64,000 bases of DNA, from positions 271,492 to 335,491 of the forward strand of contig CAJOFM010000001.1 of the NCBI GenBank assembly GCA_905233915.1, written 5' to 3'. The DNA is from an uncultured Muribaculaceae bacterium. GTDB lineage: Bacteria; Bacteroidota; Bacteroidia; Bacteroidales; Muribaculaceae. This document shows positions 35,082 to 42,815 of the stretch, one piece after another; position 1 is the stretch's first letter, and every line of letters starts with the position of its first letter. The translations under genes were made by a program, and so were the position numbers. The notes below the pieces were generated by a model. That model was not told where the DNA came from, did no database searches, and saw only the letters and a list, made by a program, of their open reading frames with translations.

Positions 35082-36260
35082 ATGAAACTCTATTCCAAGA
35101 TGATGAGATTGGCCTTGTTGCTGTTGGCCATGATGCCCGCCGTGATGCAGGCACAGGATTTTACCGACAAGGACACGTTGCGATATGTTGATGCGATGCA
35201 TTACAGGATGATCAACTGGGCGTTTGACCGTACTTTGGCATCCCGCATCCCGCTGAATTTCCAGGATAGCGTGCGACCCACATTGTGGGACCGCGCCTAC
35301 TGCACCAGCGGCAAGGCCTTCCGTTTTGCCACCAACTCAACAGCAATAGCCGTGCGCTATAACCTGTTGACCAACATGCACATGATGCACATGGCCGACA
35401 CGGGTATCAAGGGCACCGACCTCTACATCTGGGACAAGGATACCGAGAGCTGGCAGTTTGTCAACTGCAACCGCCCGGTGCGCATCGACAATGACATCCG
35501 CCCTCGCCAGGATTCTATCCAGAGCAAGGTCTATGTGGACCGTCTCGACGGCAAGATGCACGAGTACATGATTTATCTGCCCCTGTACGATGGCGTGCGG
35601 TGGATTGAAATCGGTGTTGACAGCAGCGCTGTCATCATGCAACCCATGCTGGACTCTCCCAAGCAGGGCAAGAAGTTTGTCTTCTACGGCACCAGCATCC
35701 TGCAGGGTGGCTGTGCTTGCCGCCCCGGCATGGTAGGGACAAGCATTATCCAGCGTGACCTGGACGTGGAGTGTGTGAACCTGGGCTTCAGCGGTGAGGG
35801 CAAGATGGACTCTTGCATGGCCCGCGCGATGGCTTCAATCCCCGATGTGGCAGCCTATATCCTTGACCCCATCCCCAACTGCACCAAGGACATGTGCGAC
35901 ACCGTCACCTATGGCTTTGTCAACATCCTGCGCACGTTGCGCCCCGAGGTGCCCATCTTCATGGTCGAGGGGCAGATGTACAGCTATGCCAAGTATAGTG
36001 CCTTCTATAGCGAGTACCTGCCTGCCAAGAACAACGAGTACCACAAGAACTACCTTAAACTCAAGGCCGATAATCCCAACAACCTTTACTATATCACCTG
36101 CAAAAACCTCTACGGCCCCAACAACGAGGGCACCGTGGACGGCATCCACCTGACCGACATCGGCTTCTGGTGGTATGCCCAAAAGCTGGAGCCTTATCTG
36201 CGTGCAGTGCTCGACGGTACTCCCATTCCGCAAGAGCCTGGCGTGGACGATCCCCGTTAA
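35082..36260 (+). CDS. Secreted SGNH/GDSL hydrolase with GxDLY N-terminal domain
   Basis: The start at 35082 gives a proper signal peptide (MKLYSKMMRLALLLLAMMPAVMQAQ); an ATG at 34989 overlaps the PHP gene and lacks one. The 392-residue product has an N-terminal beta-sandwich with the GTDLYIWD signature of SGNH-type esterases. The hydrolase domain has serine S205 in YGTSILQGG, the oxyanion glycine in GFSGEG, and D353-G-I-H356 in VDGIHLTDIGF. It probably removes acyl groups from glycans or other esters in the periplasm or at the surface. Confidence 0.88.
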   Translation: MKLYSKMMRLALLLLAMMPAVMQAQDFTDKDTLRYVDAMHYRMINWAFDRTLASRIPLNFQDSVRPTLWDRAYCTSGKAFRFATNSTAIAVRYNLLTNMHMMHMADTGIKGTDLYIWDKDTESWQFVNCNRPVRIDNDIRPRQDSIQSKVYVDRLDGKMHEYMIYLPLYDGVRWIEIGVDSSAVIMQPMLDSPKQGKKFVFYGTSILQGGCACRPGMVGTSIIQRDLDVECVNLGFSGEGKMDSCMARAMASIPDVAAYILDPIPNCTKDMCDTVTYGFVNILRTLRPEVPIFMVEGQMYSYAKYSAFYSEYLPAKNNEYHKNYLKLKADNPNNLYYITCKNLYGPNNEGTVDGIHLTDIGFWWYAQKLEPYLRAVLDGTPIPQEPGVDDPR

Positions 36261-36273
36261 ATCAGAACTGCTG

Positions 36274-36329
36274 ATTACACGAATTATACTCATTGATCTT
36301 GCTGAAGATATTTGAGGGATTCGTGTAAT
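36274..36329. terminator. Long-loop inverted repeat after the esterase gene
   Basis: ATTACACGAAT (36274-36284) is exactly inverted as ATTCGTGTAAT (36319-36329), with a 34-nt loop, followed by a T-rich stretch. It may terminate the mutL-PHP-esterase transcript. Confidence 0.5.
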
Positions 36330-36355
36330 TCGTAGTTTATTTATTTGTTAGAAAG

Positions 36356-37006
36356 ATGAGAACCAAGAAGAGCCATTACATACAAGACCTTATCCTTGAG
36401 GGTGAACATGAGCACCAGGACTTCAAGTACCAGATTACCGATGCCCGCAAGATTGCCCGCTCGATAGCCGCCTTTGCCAACAACAGCGGAGGCCACCTGC
36501 TCATCGGGGTCAAGGACAACGGCAACATCGCCGGGGTGCGCAGCGATGAGGAAATCTACATGATAGAGACAGCGGCACAGATGTATTGCCGCCCCGAGCA
36601 ACAGGTCTCATTCAAGGTCTTCAACATCAATGGCAAGTCGGTGGTCAAGGCCGACATCCCCGAGGCCGATGAGAAACCCGTGGAGGCCCCCGACGACAAC
36701 GGCGTGTGGCACGTCTATTACCGGGTGGCCGACGAGAATGTGCTGGCTAGCCGTCTGCATGAACGCATCATGAGCACCGAAAGCGAGATTGAAGAGTCAC
36801 ACAATGCCGAAACCATCACTTTCAGTGAGCGAGAGCAGGTGCTGATGAGTTATTTGCGCGACCATGGCGGTATCACGCTCGAGGGCTACATGAAACTGGC
36901 CCACATCAGCGAGGAAAGCGCCACCAAGATTGTTGTCGCCCTCCACAGCATGGGCGTTCTCTCCCTCCAATACCACGACGGCCGGTGCCTCATCGTGGGC
37001 AATTGA
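36356..37006 (+). CDS. AlbA_2/Schlafen-type putative DNA-binding protein
   Basis: The 216-residue protein has an AlbA_2 domain at about residues 10-130, with the signature LEGEHEHQDFKYQITDARKIARSIAAFANNSGGHLLIGVKDNGNIAGV and the later YYRVADENVLA. The C-terminal part looks like a winged-helix (REQVLMSYLRDHGGITLEGYMKLAHISEESATKIVVALHSMGVLSL). Such proteins are usually called transcriptional regulators or ATP-binding proteins, with little experimental support. It stands alone before a converging gene. Confidence 0.83.
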   Translation: MRTKKSHYIQDLILEGEHEHQDFKYQITDARKIARSIAAFANNSGGHLLIGVKDNGNIAGVRSDEEIYMIETAAQMYCRPEQQVSFKVFNINGKSVVKADIPEADEKPVEAPDDNGVWHVYYRVADENVLASRLHERIMSTESEIEESHNAETITFSEREQVLMSYLRDHGGITLEGYMKLAHISEESATKIVVALHSMGVLSLQYHDGRCLIVGN

Positions 37007-37036
37007 TTTTCAGCAGTCTGTACTGGTAACAAAATA

Positions 37037-37066
37037 AGCCGCTGGGGTCTCACAACTCCAGCGGCT
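37037..37066 (-). terminator. Terminator of the DUF3127 gene
   Basis: AGCCGCTGGGGT pairs with ACTCCAGCGGCT (one G-U pair, 6-nt loop). On the minus strand the stem is followed by TTATTTTG, so it fits the minus-strand gene best. Its position between converging genes may also stop forward transcription. Confidence 0.75.
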
Positions 37067-37102
37067 CAAACACTAATTGATCGATGTAAATGCTTGTCGT
37101 GT

Positions 37103-37519
37103 TTAGAACGGCAGATCATCGCCCATGCCTCCCTGGTCAAAAGGGGGTTGATCGGCAGGGGGAGGAACGGGCATACCGCCATCGGGAGTGGGTGCGGGAG
37201 CGGGTGCTCCGGCAGCGGGAGGATAGGGGACAGGTGCTCCTGCCATGTTGGGATCCTCCTTCATGGCCTTATAGCCACGGATGTCGGTGTACCAGCGGCC
37301 GTTGAACTCGCGGCTCTCGATGTCGTAGCTCAAGGTGATGATGTCACCCACCTCAAGGGGATACTGGTCAGCACGGTCGCCAAAGAAGTCAAACTTCACT
37401 TTCTTGGGATAGCTGTCGAGGGTCTCGAGAATATATTCCTGCTTCTTCCAAGCGTTACCGGCTTTGGAAGTACCGCTTTGCAGCTCCAGCTTCTGAATAA
37501 TCTTTCCTTTGATGTCCAT
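37103..37519 (-). CDS. DUF3127 protein with SSB-like acidic tail
   Basis: The 138-residue protein has an OB-like N-terminal domain of about 95 residues (MDIKGKIIQKLELQSGTSKAGNAWKKQEYILETLDSYPKKVKFDFFG...EVGDIITLSYDIESREFNGRWYTDIRGYKA). That layout is characteristic of DUF3127 in Bacteroidetes. A proline/glycine-rich linker follows, and the protein ends in MGDDLPF. That acidic tip copies the single-stranded DNA-binding protein tail (usually DDDIPF) that recruits repair proteins. A role at single-stranded DNA is inferred from this tail and the OB-like fold. Confidence 0.85.
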   Translation of the reverse strand: MDIKGKIIQKLELQSGTSKAGNAWKKQEYILETLDSYPKKVKFDFFGDRADQYPLEVGDIITLSYDIESREFNGRWYTDIRGYKAMKEDPNMAGAPVPYPPAAGAPAPAPTPDGGMPVPPPADQPPFDQGGMGDDLPF

Positions 37520-37554
37520 TTCTTTATTATAAAGTTTAGAGTTTAGAGTTTAAG

Positions 37555-37620
37555 GTTTAGAGTTTAGTGTCAAGAATGATGGCGGATGCCTCTTTAAACT
37601 CTAACCACTAAACTCTAAAC
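37555..37620. repeat. Inverted-arm element with GGCGGATGCC core
   Basis: Arms GTTTAGAGTTTAGTG (37555-37569) and CACTAAACTCTAAAC (37606-37620) flank a core containing GGCGGATGCC (37581-37590). Further TTTAGAG copies lie at 37534-37554. It sits between pepD and the DUF3127 gene, both on the minus strand, and matches the design at 14979-15018. Confidence 0.7.
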
Positions 37621-37621
37621 T

Positions 37622-37636
37622 GCGAGCAACGCTCGC
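37622..37636. repeat. REP-like GC hairpin after the inverted-arm element
   Basis: GCGAGC-AAC-GCTCGC is a 6-bp stem with a 3-nt loop, one base after the inverted arms and just past the pepD stop codon. It resembles the hairpins at 15027-15041 and 58012-58033. Confidence 0.55.
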
Positions 37637-37641
37637 TAATA

Positions 37642-39120
37642 TTACTTGCTCTCCTCGGCAATGACCTTGAGGATGTTCTGCACTTGCTTCCAGGCCTTCT
37701 CCACAGCGGGGATGTGGCAACGCTCAGCGGGCGAGTGAACATCGCGCAGGGTGGGACCGAAGCTGATCATTTCCATGTCGGGACGGGCCTTCAGGAACAG
37801 ACCGCACTCCAGACCAGCGTGGATAGCGCGAACCTCGGGACGTACGCCGAAGAGCTTCTCCCACGAGTCCTTGGCAACCGTGAGCAGGTGGCTGTCGCTG
37901 ATGGGCTCCCAGCCCTGATAGCCGCCCTCGCTGATGATTTCGTCGGCACCAGCCATGCGGAAGACGGTCTCGCACCTGTGGGTCAGGTCATACTTGCCAC
38001 TCTCAACCGATGAACGGTGGAACATCTCGACAACAATCTGGTTGCCCTCGCGCATCTTCACGCTGGCAAGGTTGGTCGAGGTCTCAACGAGGCCGGGAAT
38101 CTCCATGCTCATGGCGTCGATACCGTGAGGTGCTACGTAAACGGCGTTGACAACGCGGCGGGCGGTGTCGGTGTCGATGATGGTCTCGGGAGCGTCAACG
38201 CTATTGCAGGTGATTTCCATCTTGGGCTCGGTGCGCTTATACTCGTTCTTCACCTCGGCGATGAAGGTGTTGAGCACGACGCTCAGCTTCTCCTTGTCCT
38301 CGGGCTTGATACCGATAACGAGGGTAGCGGCGTGGGCGATAGCGTTGTGCAGGTTACCGGCGTCGATCTTGGCCAGCACGTAGTCCATCTCCTCACCGAT
38401 GTTCCACAGCAGACGGCTGCTCAGCTTGGTAGTGGTAGCGAAGCCCAGGTGGATGTCGGCACCGCTGTGACCGCCGTGGAAGTGCTCAAACTTGATCTCG
38501 AAGTAGGTGCGATCCTTAGGAGCAGCCTCGGGCTTGTAGTTGAACTTGAAGATGCTCACCAGACCACCGGCGCAACCCATGGTGATGACACCGTCTTCCT
38601 CCTCGTCGAGGTTGAGCAGGTAGTCACCCACGAGCATGTCGGCCTCAATGTTGCTGGCACCGGTCAGGCCGGTCTCCTCGTCAACGGTGGCGAGGGCCTC
38701 CAGCGGGCCGCACTGCAGCGAGGGCTCGATAACGGCAGCCAGAGCGATAGCCAGGCCCATACCGTCGTCGGCACCCAGGGTGGTGTTGTTGGCACGTACC
38801 CACTCGCCATCAATGATGGTCTCAATGGGGTCGGTGTCGAAATTGTGGGTCGAACCGGGACCTTTCTCGGCGACCATATCCATGTGACCTTGCAGAACGA
38901 TGCCCTTGCAATTCTCATAACCAGGAGCGGCGGGCCTGAAGATGGCCACGTTACCGGTCTTGTCGATTTTGTACTCCAGGTTGTGCTTCTTGGCGAAGTC
39001 CACGAGCCATGCGCGGATCTTGTCTAACTTGCCTTCTTCATTGCCACTGGGGCGGGGCACCTTGGTAATCTCGTCAAAGATTGACCATACTGCCTGCGGA
39101 TTCAGATCTTTTACTTGCAT
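37642..39120 (-). CDS. pepD: Aminoacyl-histidine dipeptidase (PepD, M20 family)
   Basis: PepD is a cytosolic dinuclear-metal dipeptidase that splits Xaa-His dipeptides such as carnosine. The 492-residue protein shows the M20C signatures GIVLQGHMDMVAEKG (metal histidine), TTLGADDGMGLAIALA (bridging aspartate), ATVDEETGLTGAS (catalytic glutamates) and NLDEEEDGVITMGCAGG. The lid domain GGHSGADIHLG is present. Length fits the family (about 485). It runs towards the DUF3127 gene, separated by a repeat element. Confidence 0.95.
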   Translation of the reverse strand: MQVKDLNPQAVWSIFDEITKVPRPSGNEEGKLDKIRAWLVDFAKKHNLEYKIDKTGNVAIFRPAAPGYENCKGIVLQGHMDMVAEKGPGSTHNFDTDPIETIIDGEWVRANNTTLGADDGMGLAIALAAVIEPSLQCGPLEALATVDEETGLTGASNIEADMLVGDYLLNLDEEEDGVITMGCAGGLVSIFKFNYKPEAAPKDRTYFEIKFEHFHGGHSGADIHLGFATTTKLSSRLLWNIGEEMDYVLAKIDAGNLHNAIAHAATLVIGIKPEDKEKLSVVLNTFIAEVKNEYKRTEPKMEITCNSVDAPETIIDTDTARRVVNAVYVAPHGIDAMSMEIPGLVETSTNLASVKMREGNQIVVEMFHRSSVESGKYDLTHRCETVFRMAGADEIISEGGYQGWEPISDSHLLTVAKDSWEKLFGVRPEVRAIHAGLECGLFLKARPDMEMISFGPTLRDVHSPAERCHIPAVEKAWKQVQNILKVIAEESK

Positions 39121-39170
39121 TGTAAAAATTGTTGGTTAAAATGTTAGTGAATATTATGGTTTATAAATGT

Positions 39171-39235
39171 TTCAGTTTTCAGTTTTCAGTTTTCAGTTGA
39201 GGGCGGAAGCCGCTGACAACTGAGGATTGAAAACT
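39171..39235. repeat. TTTTCAG inverted-arm element with GGGCGGAAGCC core
   Basis: Four TTTTCAG-type copies (39171-39199) are followed by AGGGCGGAAGCCGCTGA. An imperfect inverted arm, CAACTGAGGATTGAAAAC, then matches the left arm with three mismatches. It lies between divergent pepD and the amidohydrolase gene, so it is not a terminator for either. Confidence 0.6.
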
Positions 39236-39318
39236 TTTTAATGACCCGCTAAGTTACAACTTTTTCTTGAATCACAGACCAATTGTTAATAAAAAATCCA
39301 TGGAATAAAAAAATTGGT

Positions 39319-39326
39319 TATATTTG
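39319..39326 (+). promoter_or_regulatory. -7 box of the amidohydrolase gene
   Basis: TATATTTG is an exact match, 35 bp before the ATG at 39362. No clear -33 is visible. Confidence 0.5.
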
Positions 39327-39361
39327 CAACTAGCAATTTATCATAAAACCGTAGATACACT

Positions 39362-40636
39362 ATGAAACTATACAAGGCTAACATCATATTTACTCGCGAT
39401 AAGGATCACTTTGAGGTTGTGGAACATGGCTATGTGGGCGTCGAGAACGGACGCGTTGTGGACGTGGCCGGTAGCGCCGACGCTTTTGGCCAGCAGCCCG
39501 AAGAGGTGATAGATTACGGCGACTGCCTGCTCATTCCGGCCATGAACGACATGCACGTGCATGCGGGGCAGTACCGCAACCAGGGCATCTCCATGGACTT
39601 GGAACTGCTGGATTGGCTCCACAACTACACCTTCCCCGAGGAGGCAAAATACAGTGACACAAGCTATGCAAGGCGCATGTACAGCCGCTTTGTGCACGAC
39701 CTGTGGCGCTATGGTACGATGCGCACTGCGACCTTTGCCACTACCCATCTGGAGAGCACGCGCTTGCTTATGGAGCTTTTCCGGGAGGCTGGCATGGGCG
39801 CATTGGTCGGCAAGGTAAATATGGACCGCAACGCTATCGACCCCTTGTTGGAGACTGTCGATGAAGCCGTGGCCGCGAACGAGGCACTTATCGCCGAGTG
39901 GAACGACCCCGACGGTCTCGTCAGACCCATCATCACGCCACGTTTCATTCCCTCGTGCTCGTCAGCCATGCTGAGGGTTTGCGGCGAACAGGCACAAAAG
40001 TACCAGGTGCCCGTGCAGTCTCACCTGTCTGAGAACCTGGGTGAAATCGCCTTGGTGCGTGAGTTGGAGCCCGAGAGCCGCTTCTATGGCGACGCCTATG
40101 ACCGCTATGGCCTGTTCGGGCAGACACCAACCATCATGGCACACTGCGTCTTCAATGAAGGCGAAGAGTTGGACTTGATGAGCAGTCGCAACGTGATGGT
40201 GGCGCATTGCCCCACGTCGAACATCAACCTGATAACCGGCATCGCACCCATCCGCTCCTTCCTTGAAAAGGGCATAAAGGTGGGCTTGGGCAGCGACATC
40301 AGTGGAGGTCATGACATGAGCATCATGCGCACGATGGTCTATGCCATTCAGGAAAGCAAGCTTTATAACCAGAAGTACAAGAACAAGCACTTCCTCTCGC
40401 TCTCCGAGGCATTCTGGATTGCTACCAAGTCGGCAGGCAGCTTCTTCGGGCGCGTGGGCAGCTTTGAGCCGGGCTACGAGTTCGATGCCCTCGTCATTGA
40501 CGATAGCGACCTCAACTTTGGGGACTACACATTGACCCAACGCCTCGAACGTTTCATCTATGTGGGTGACGACCGCCACATCGCCGTCCGCTTCTGCCGA
40601 GGCCAAGAAATCCCCGAACCCCGCATCCTGGACTAA
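39362..40636 (+). CDS. Amidohydrolase of the Atz/Trz (nucleobase deaminase-like) family
   Basis: The 424-residue cytosolic enzyme has metal-binding residues in NDMHVHAGQ, VQSHLSENLGE (histidine), HCVFNEGEELDLMSSRNVMVAHCPTSN and GSDISGGHDMSIM (aspartate). These match the guanine deaminase/chlorohydrolase branch. GHD-like N- and C-terminal strands close the composite domain (FGRVGSFEPGYEFDALVIDDSDL). Guanine deamination is the most likely reaction, but other aminohydrolase activities cannot be excluded. It stands alone with its own -7 box. Confidence 0.85.
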   Translation: MKLYKANIIFTRDKDHFEVVEHGYVGVENGRVVDVAGSADAFGQQPEEVIDYGDCLLIPAMNDMHVHAGQYRNQGISMDLELLDWLHNYTFPEEAKYSDTSYARRMYSRFVHDLWRYGTMRTATFATTHLESTRLLMELFREAGMGALVGKVNMDRNAIDPLLETVDEAVAANEALIAEWNDPDGLVRPIITPRFIPSCSSAMLRVCGEQAQKYQVPVQSHLSENLGEIALVRELEPESRFYGDAYDRYGLFGQTPTIMAHCVFNEGEELDLMSSRNVMVAHCPTSNINLITGIAPIRSFLEKGIKVGLGSDISGGHDMSIMRTMVYAIQESKLYNQKYKNKHFLSLSEAFWIATKSAGSFFGRVGSFEPGYEFDALVIDDSDLNFGDYTLTQRLERFIYVGDDRHIAVRFCRGQEIPEPRILD

Positions 40637-40658
40637 TCCTCAAATTGACGATAAGCCA

Positions 40659-41687
40659 TTATCCCATAATCTCGTCTATCAGTTTTAGTGTCGGTTCAAC
40701 GGATTGAAGGTCGGTAAGGACATTCGCCTTCTTTCCCTCAACAGCGTTGACGAAGGTGGAGACCTCTTGAAAAAAGCCTTGGGTGTAGATGGAATTGTTG
40801 GCAATGGTAGGGGAGAAGCCGTCGTGACTGTACAGGTATTCGACCGATTGACGTTGGGGAAGAAGCTTATCAATGGGAACGCCTACGATGACAGCCTGTT
40901 TAGGAGCAAAACTCAACTCCTCGCATTGGTTCAGGTGATAGCTGCCTGAGCGGGTGTGGACGGTGAGTGACTGTCGCGCGTCTTGCCAGCAGTGGCAGGT
41001 GGACAATTCTATCGTGCCGACAATGTGTTGGTGCCGAAGCATCAGGATATAGGAATGTTTATCAATCTCTAAATAGGAGACGATTTCGGCCTTACCAAAC
41101 AGCCATGTGGCCAGGTCTATCGGGTGGATGTACAAGTCGAGCAGGGCATCGCCCTCAGGATAAGCCCCCGTGAGATAGTGCAGGTCATAGTTGAATAGTC
41201 GCTCGCCTTTCAATCGGCGCTTGAGTATCTGTACAGCTGGTGCATAACGCTGTTGCAACCCCACCATCGCCACCCCAGACCCGCCGGCCTGCTGCATGGC
41301 GATGAGTGCCTTGAATTGGGCGACCGATTGGCAAGGTGGTTTCTCGATAAACAGCGACTTGCCACTCTGCAAGACACGGGAGGCAATAGTGAAATGAGCG
41401 CTGGGCGATGTTGCAACCAGCACACCTTTCACGTCTTCATCATTAAGGACGTCATCAAGCCTGGTTGTTGCTTTTATTCCTTTAAATTTCCGCTCAATGA
41501 GCTGTGCCTTGCGGTCGCTGGTCACGCAGATGTATTTCAACGGCACTTGCAGGTAGTGAAGCACGGGATAGAGGTTGGTCAGGCTGTGCTGTCCCATGCC
41601 GACGAAGGCATATTGACACTTGTAGGTTTGATTCAGATAGCGCTCGGTGCGCATACGCTTATAGCGGTTGATGAATTGCTGTATCAT
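40659..41687 (-). CDS. Gfo/Idh/MocA-family oxidoreductase
   Basis: The 342-residue protein has a Rossmann nucleotide-binding start (YAFVGMGQHSLTNLYPVLHYL, about residues 26-46). The family lysine follows in LFIEKPPCQSVAQF, then DLYIHPIDLATWLFG with the catalytic histidine. These enzymes oxidise or reduce sugars or inositols with NAD(P). It overlaps the upstream radical SAM gene by four bases, so the two act together. The N-terminal extension NRYKRMRTERYLNQTYKCQ before the Rossmann fold is unusual. The substrate is unknown. Confidence 0.9.
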   Translation of the reverse strand: MIQQFINRYKRMRTERYLNQTYKCQYAFVGMGQHSLTNLYPVLHYLQVPLKYICVTSDRKAQLIERKFKGIKATTRLDDVLNDEDVKGVLVATSPSAHFTIASRVLQSGKSLFIEKPPCQSVAQFKALIAMQQAGGSGVAMVGLQQRYAPAVQILKRRLKGERLFNYDLHYLTGAYPEGDALLDLYIHPIDLATWLFGKAEIVSYLEIDKHSYILMLRHQHIVGTIELSTCHCWQDARQSLTVHTRSGSYHLNQCEELSFAPKQAVIVGVPIDKLLPQRQSVEYLYSHDGFSPTIANNSIYTQGFFQEVSTFVNAVEGKKANVLTDLQSVEPTLKLIDEIMG

Positions 41688-42736
41688 GATTTCAACAGTT
41701 TATGATAGGTCATTTTGATGTCATCAGTCCATTGATATGGACCATAGAATCGTTCAATGATCCGTTTGGGCAAAAGTCGCTCGAAGTTGCGCATCAGAAT
41801 GATGTCATACTTGCGGTGGAAGTTAATCCAGCACCCGTTACATTGCTTGGAATACCGACATTGGGTTTCGCAAGCCTGATAGCCGTTGAAAATATCATCC
41901 AACGACTGATTGTGAATGTTGCCCAACTTGACGTCAAGATTCTGACATAGCGGCACGTCCCCATTGCTGTGGATGACCAGACTACTCATGATGCTTTGGC
42001 ATCGTAGCTGCAAACTGCCTCGTCGCCACTGGTCATAAAGGGCGACAAAATCATAGTTTTCCTGGGTCTTGTGGATATTGCTCGGTATCTGCTCTGTGTA
42101 GTCGTTCATTGTGAGCAACTCGCTTGTGGTGTCAAAGAACGCCATCGTTCCATAGATGCCAATGCGCACGTCAATGCCGTAATGCAAAGCCACATTGATG
42201 ACATGCTCCATATCCTTGAACGAGTTCCATGGCGACAGGCAGAACATGAGCGATAACGGAACTACGTCCTTTAATGTTTCCACTAGCTCAATCACCTTGT
42301 CATAACCATCGCAGCCGCGCATTCTCTTGTAGGTCTCCTTGTCTCCATCGAGTGAGACATACAGGTGGCGCGGACGGTAACGCCTCACGGCCTGGATGAT
42401 GCGTTGCGGTGCAAGGGCGTTAGTGAGCAAGGTGTAGTTGGGATGATGGTCGTGAAACCATGCCATGATTTCGTCGGCCTGAGGATGCAGGATGAATTCA
42501 CCGCCTTCCAGCCCGATGGTCGTCCGGCTCGTGATGCAACGGCTCTGCATGATGCGCCTGATGTCCTCGAGCGACAGGAGGTCACGCTTTTTCTGCCAGA
42601 TGTTGCAGTGCTTGCAATGTGACTGGCATGCCGTCGTGGCATAGAGCATCAGTTGGCTCAACCGCTTGTGCCGCGGTCGCGCCATGTTGTTGAGATACAA
42701 TAACCCGTTATACAGGTAATCCGTCGGTTTGTACAT
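41684..42736 (-). CDS. Radical SAM protein with SPASM-like cysteine cluster
   Basis: The 350-residue protein binds the radical SAM [4Fe-4S] cluster through C37-x3-C41-x2-C44 (TTACQSHCKHCNIW), followed by the SAM-binding GLEGGEF. The C-terminal third has several cysteines (VPLCQNL, CETQCRYSKQCNGCW) as in SPASM/twitch domains that hold a second cluster. SPASM enzymes modify peptides or carbohydrates. The overlap with the Gfo/Idh-type oxidoreductase suggests a two-step conversion of one substrate, perhaps a sugar. No precursor peptide gene is visible next to it. Confidence 0.9.
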   Translation of the reverse strand: MYKPTDYLYNGLLYLNNMARPRHKRLSQLMLYATTACQSHCKHCNIWQKKRDLLSLEDIRRIMQSRCITSRTTIGLEGGEFILHPQADEIMAWFHDHHPNYTLLTNALAPQRIIQAVRRYRPRHLYVSLDGDKETYKRMRGCDGYDKVIELVETLKDVVPLSLMFCLSPWNSFKDMEHVINVALHYGIDVRIGIYGTMAFFDTTSELLTMNDYTEQIPSNIHKTQENYDFVALYDQWRRGSLQLRCQSIMSSLVIHSNGDVPLCQNLDVKLGNIHNQSLDDIFNGYQACETQCRYSKQCNGCWINFHRKYDIILMRNFERLLPKRIIERFYGPYQWTDDIKMTYHKLLKS

Positions 42737-42815
42737 AAAAATCCTTGATGGTTTGGTTCTCTACAAGTGTAGATGCTCCCAATCCATCAAGGACTGCATG
42801 CCGGTGATGTGGATT

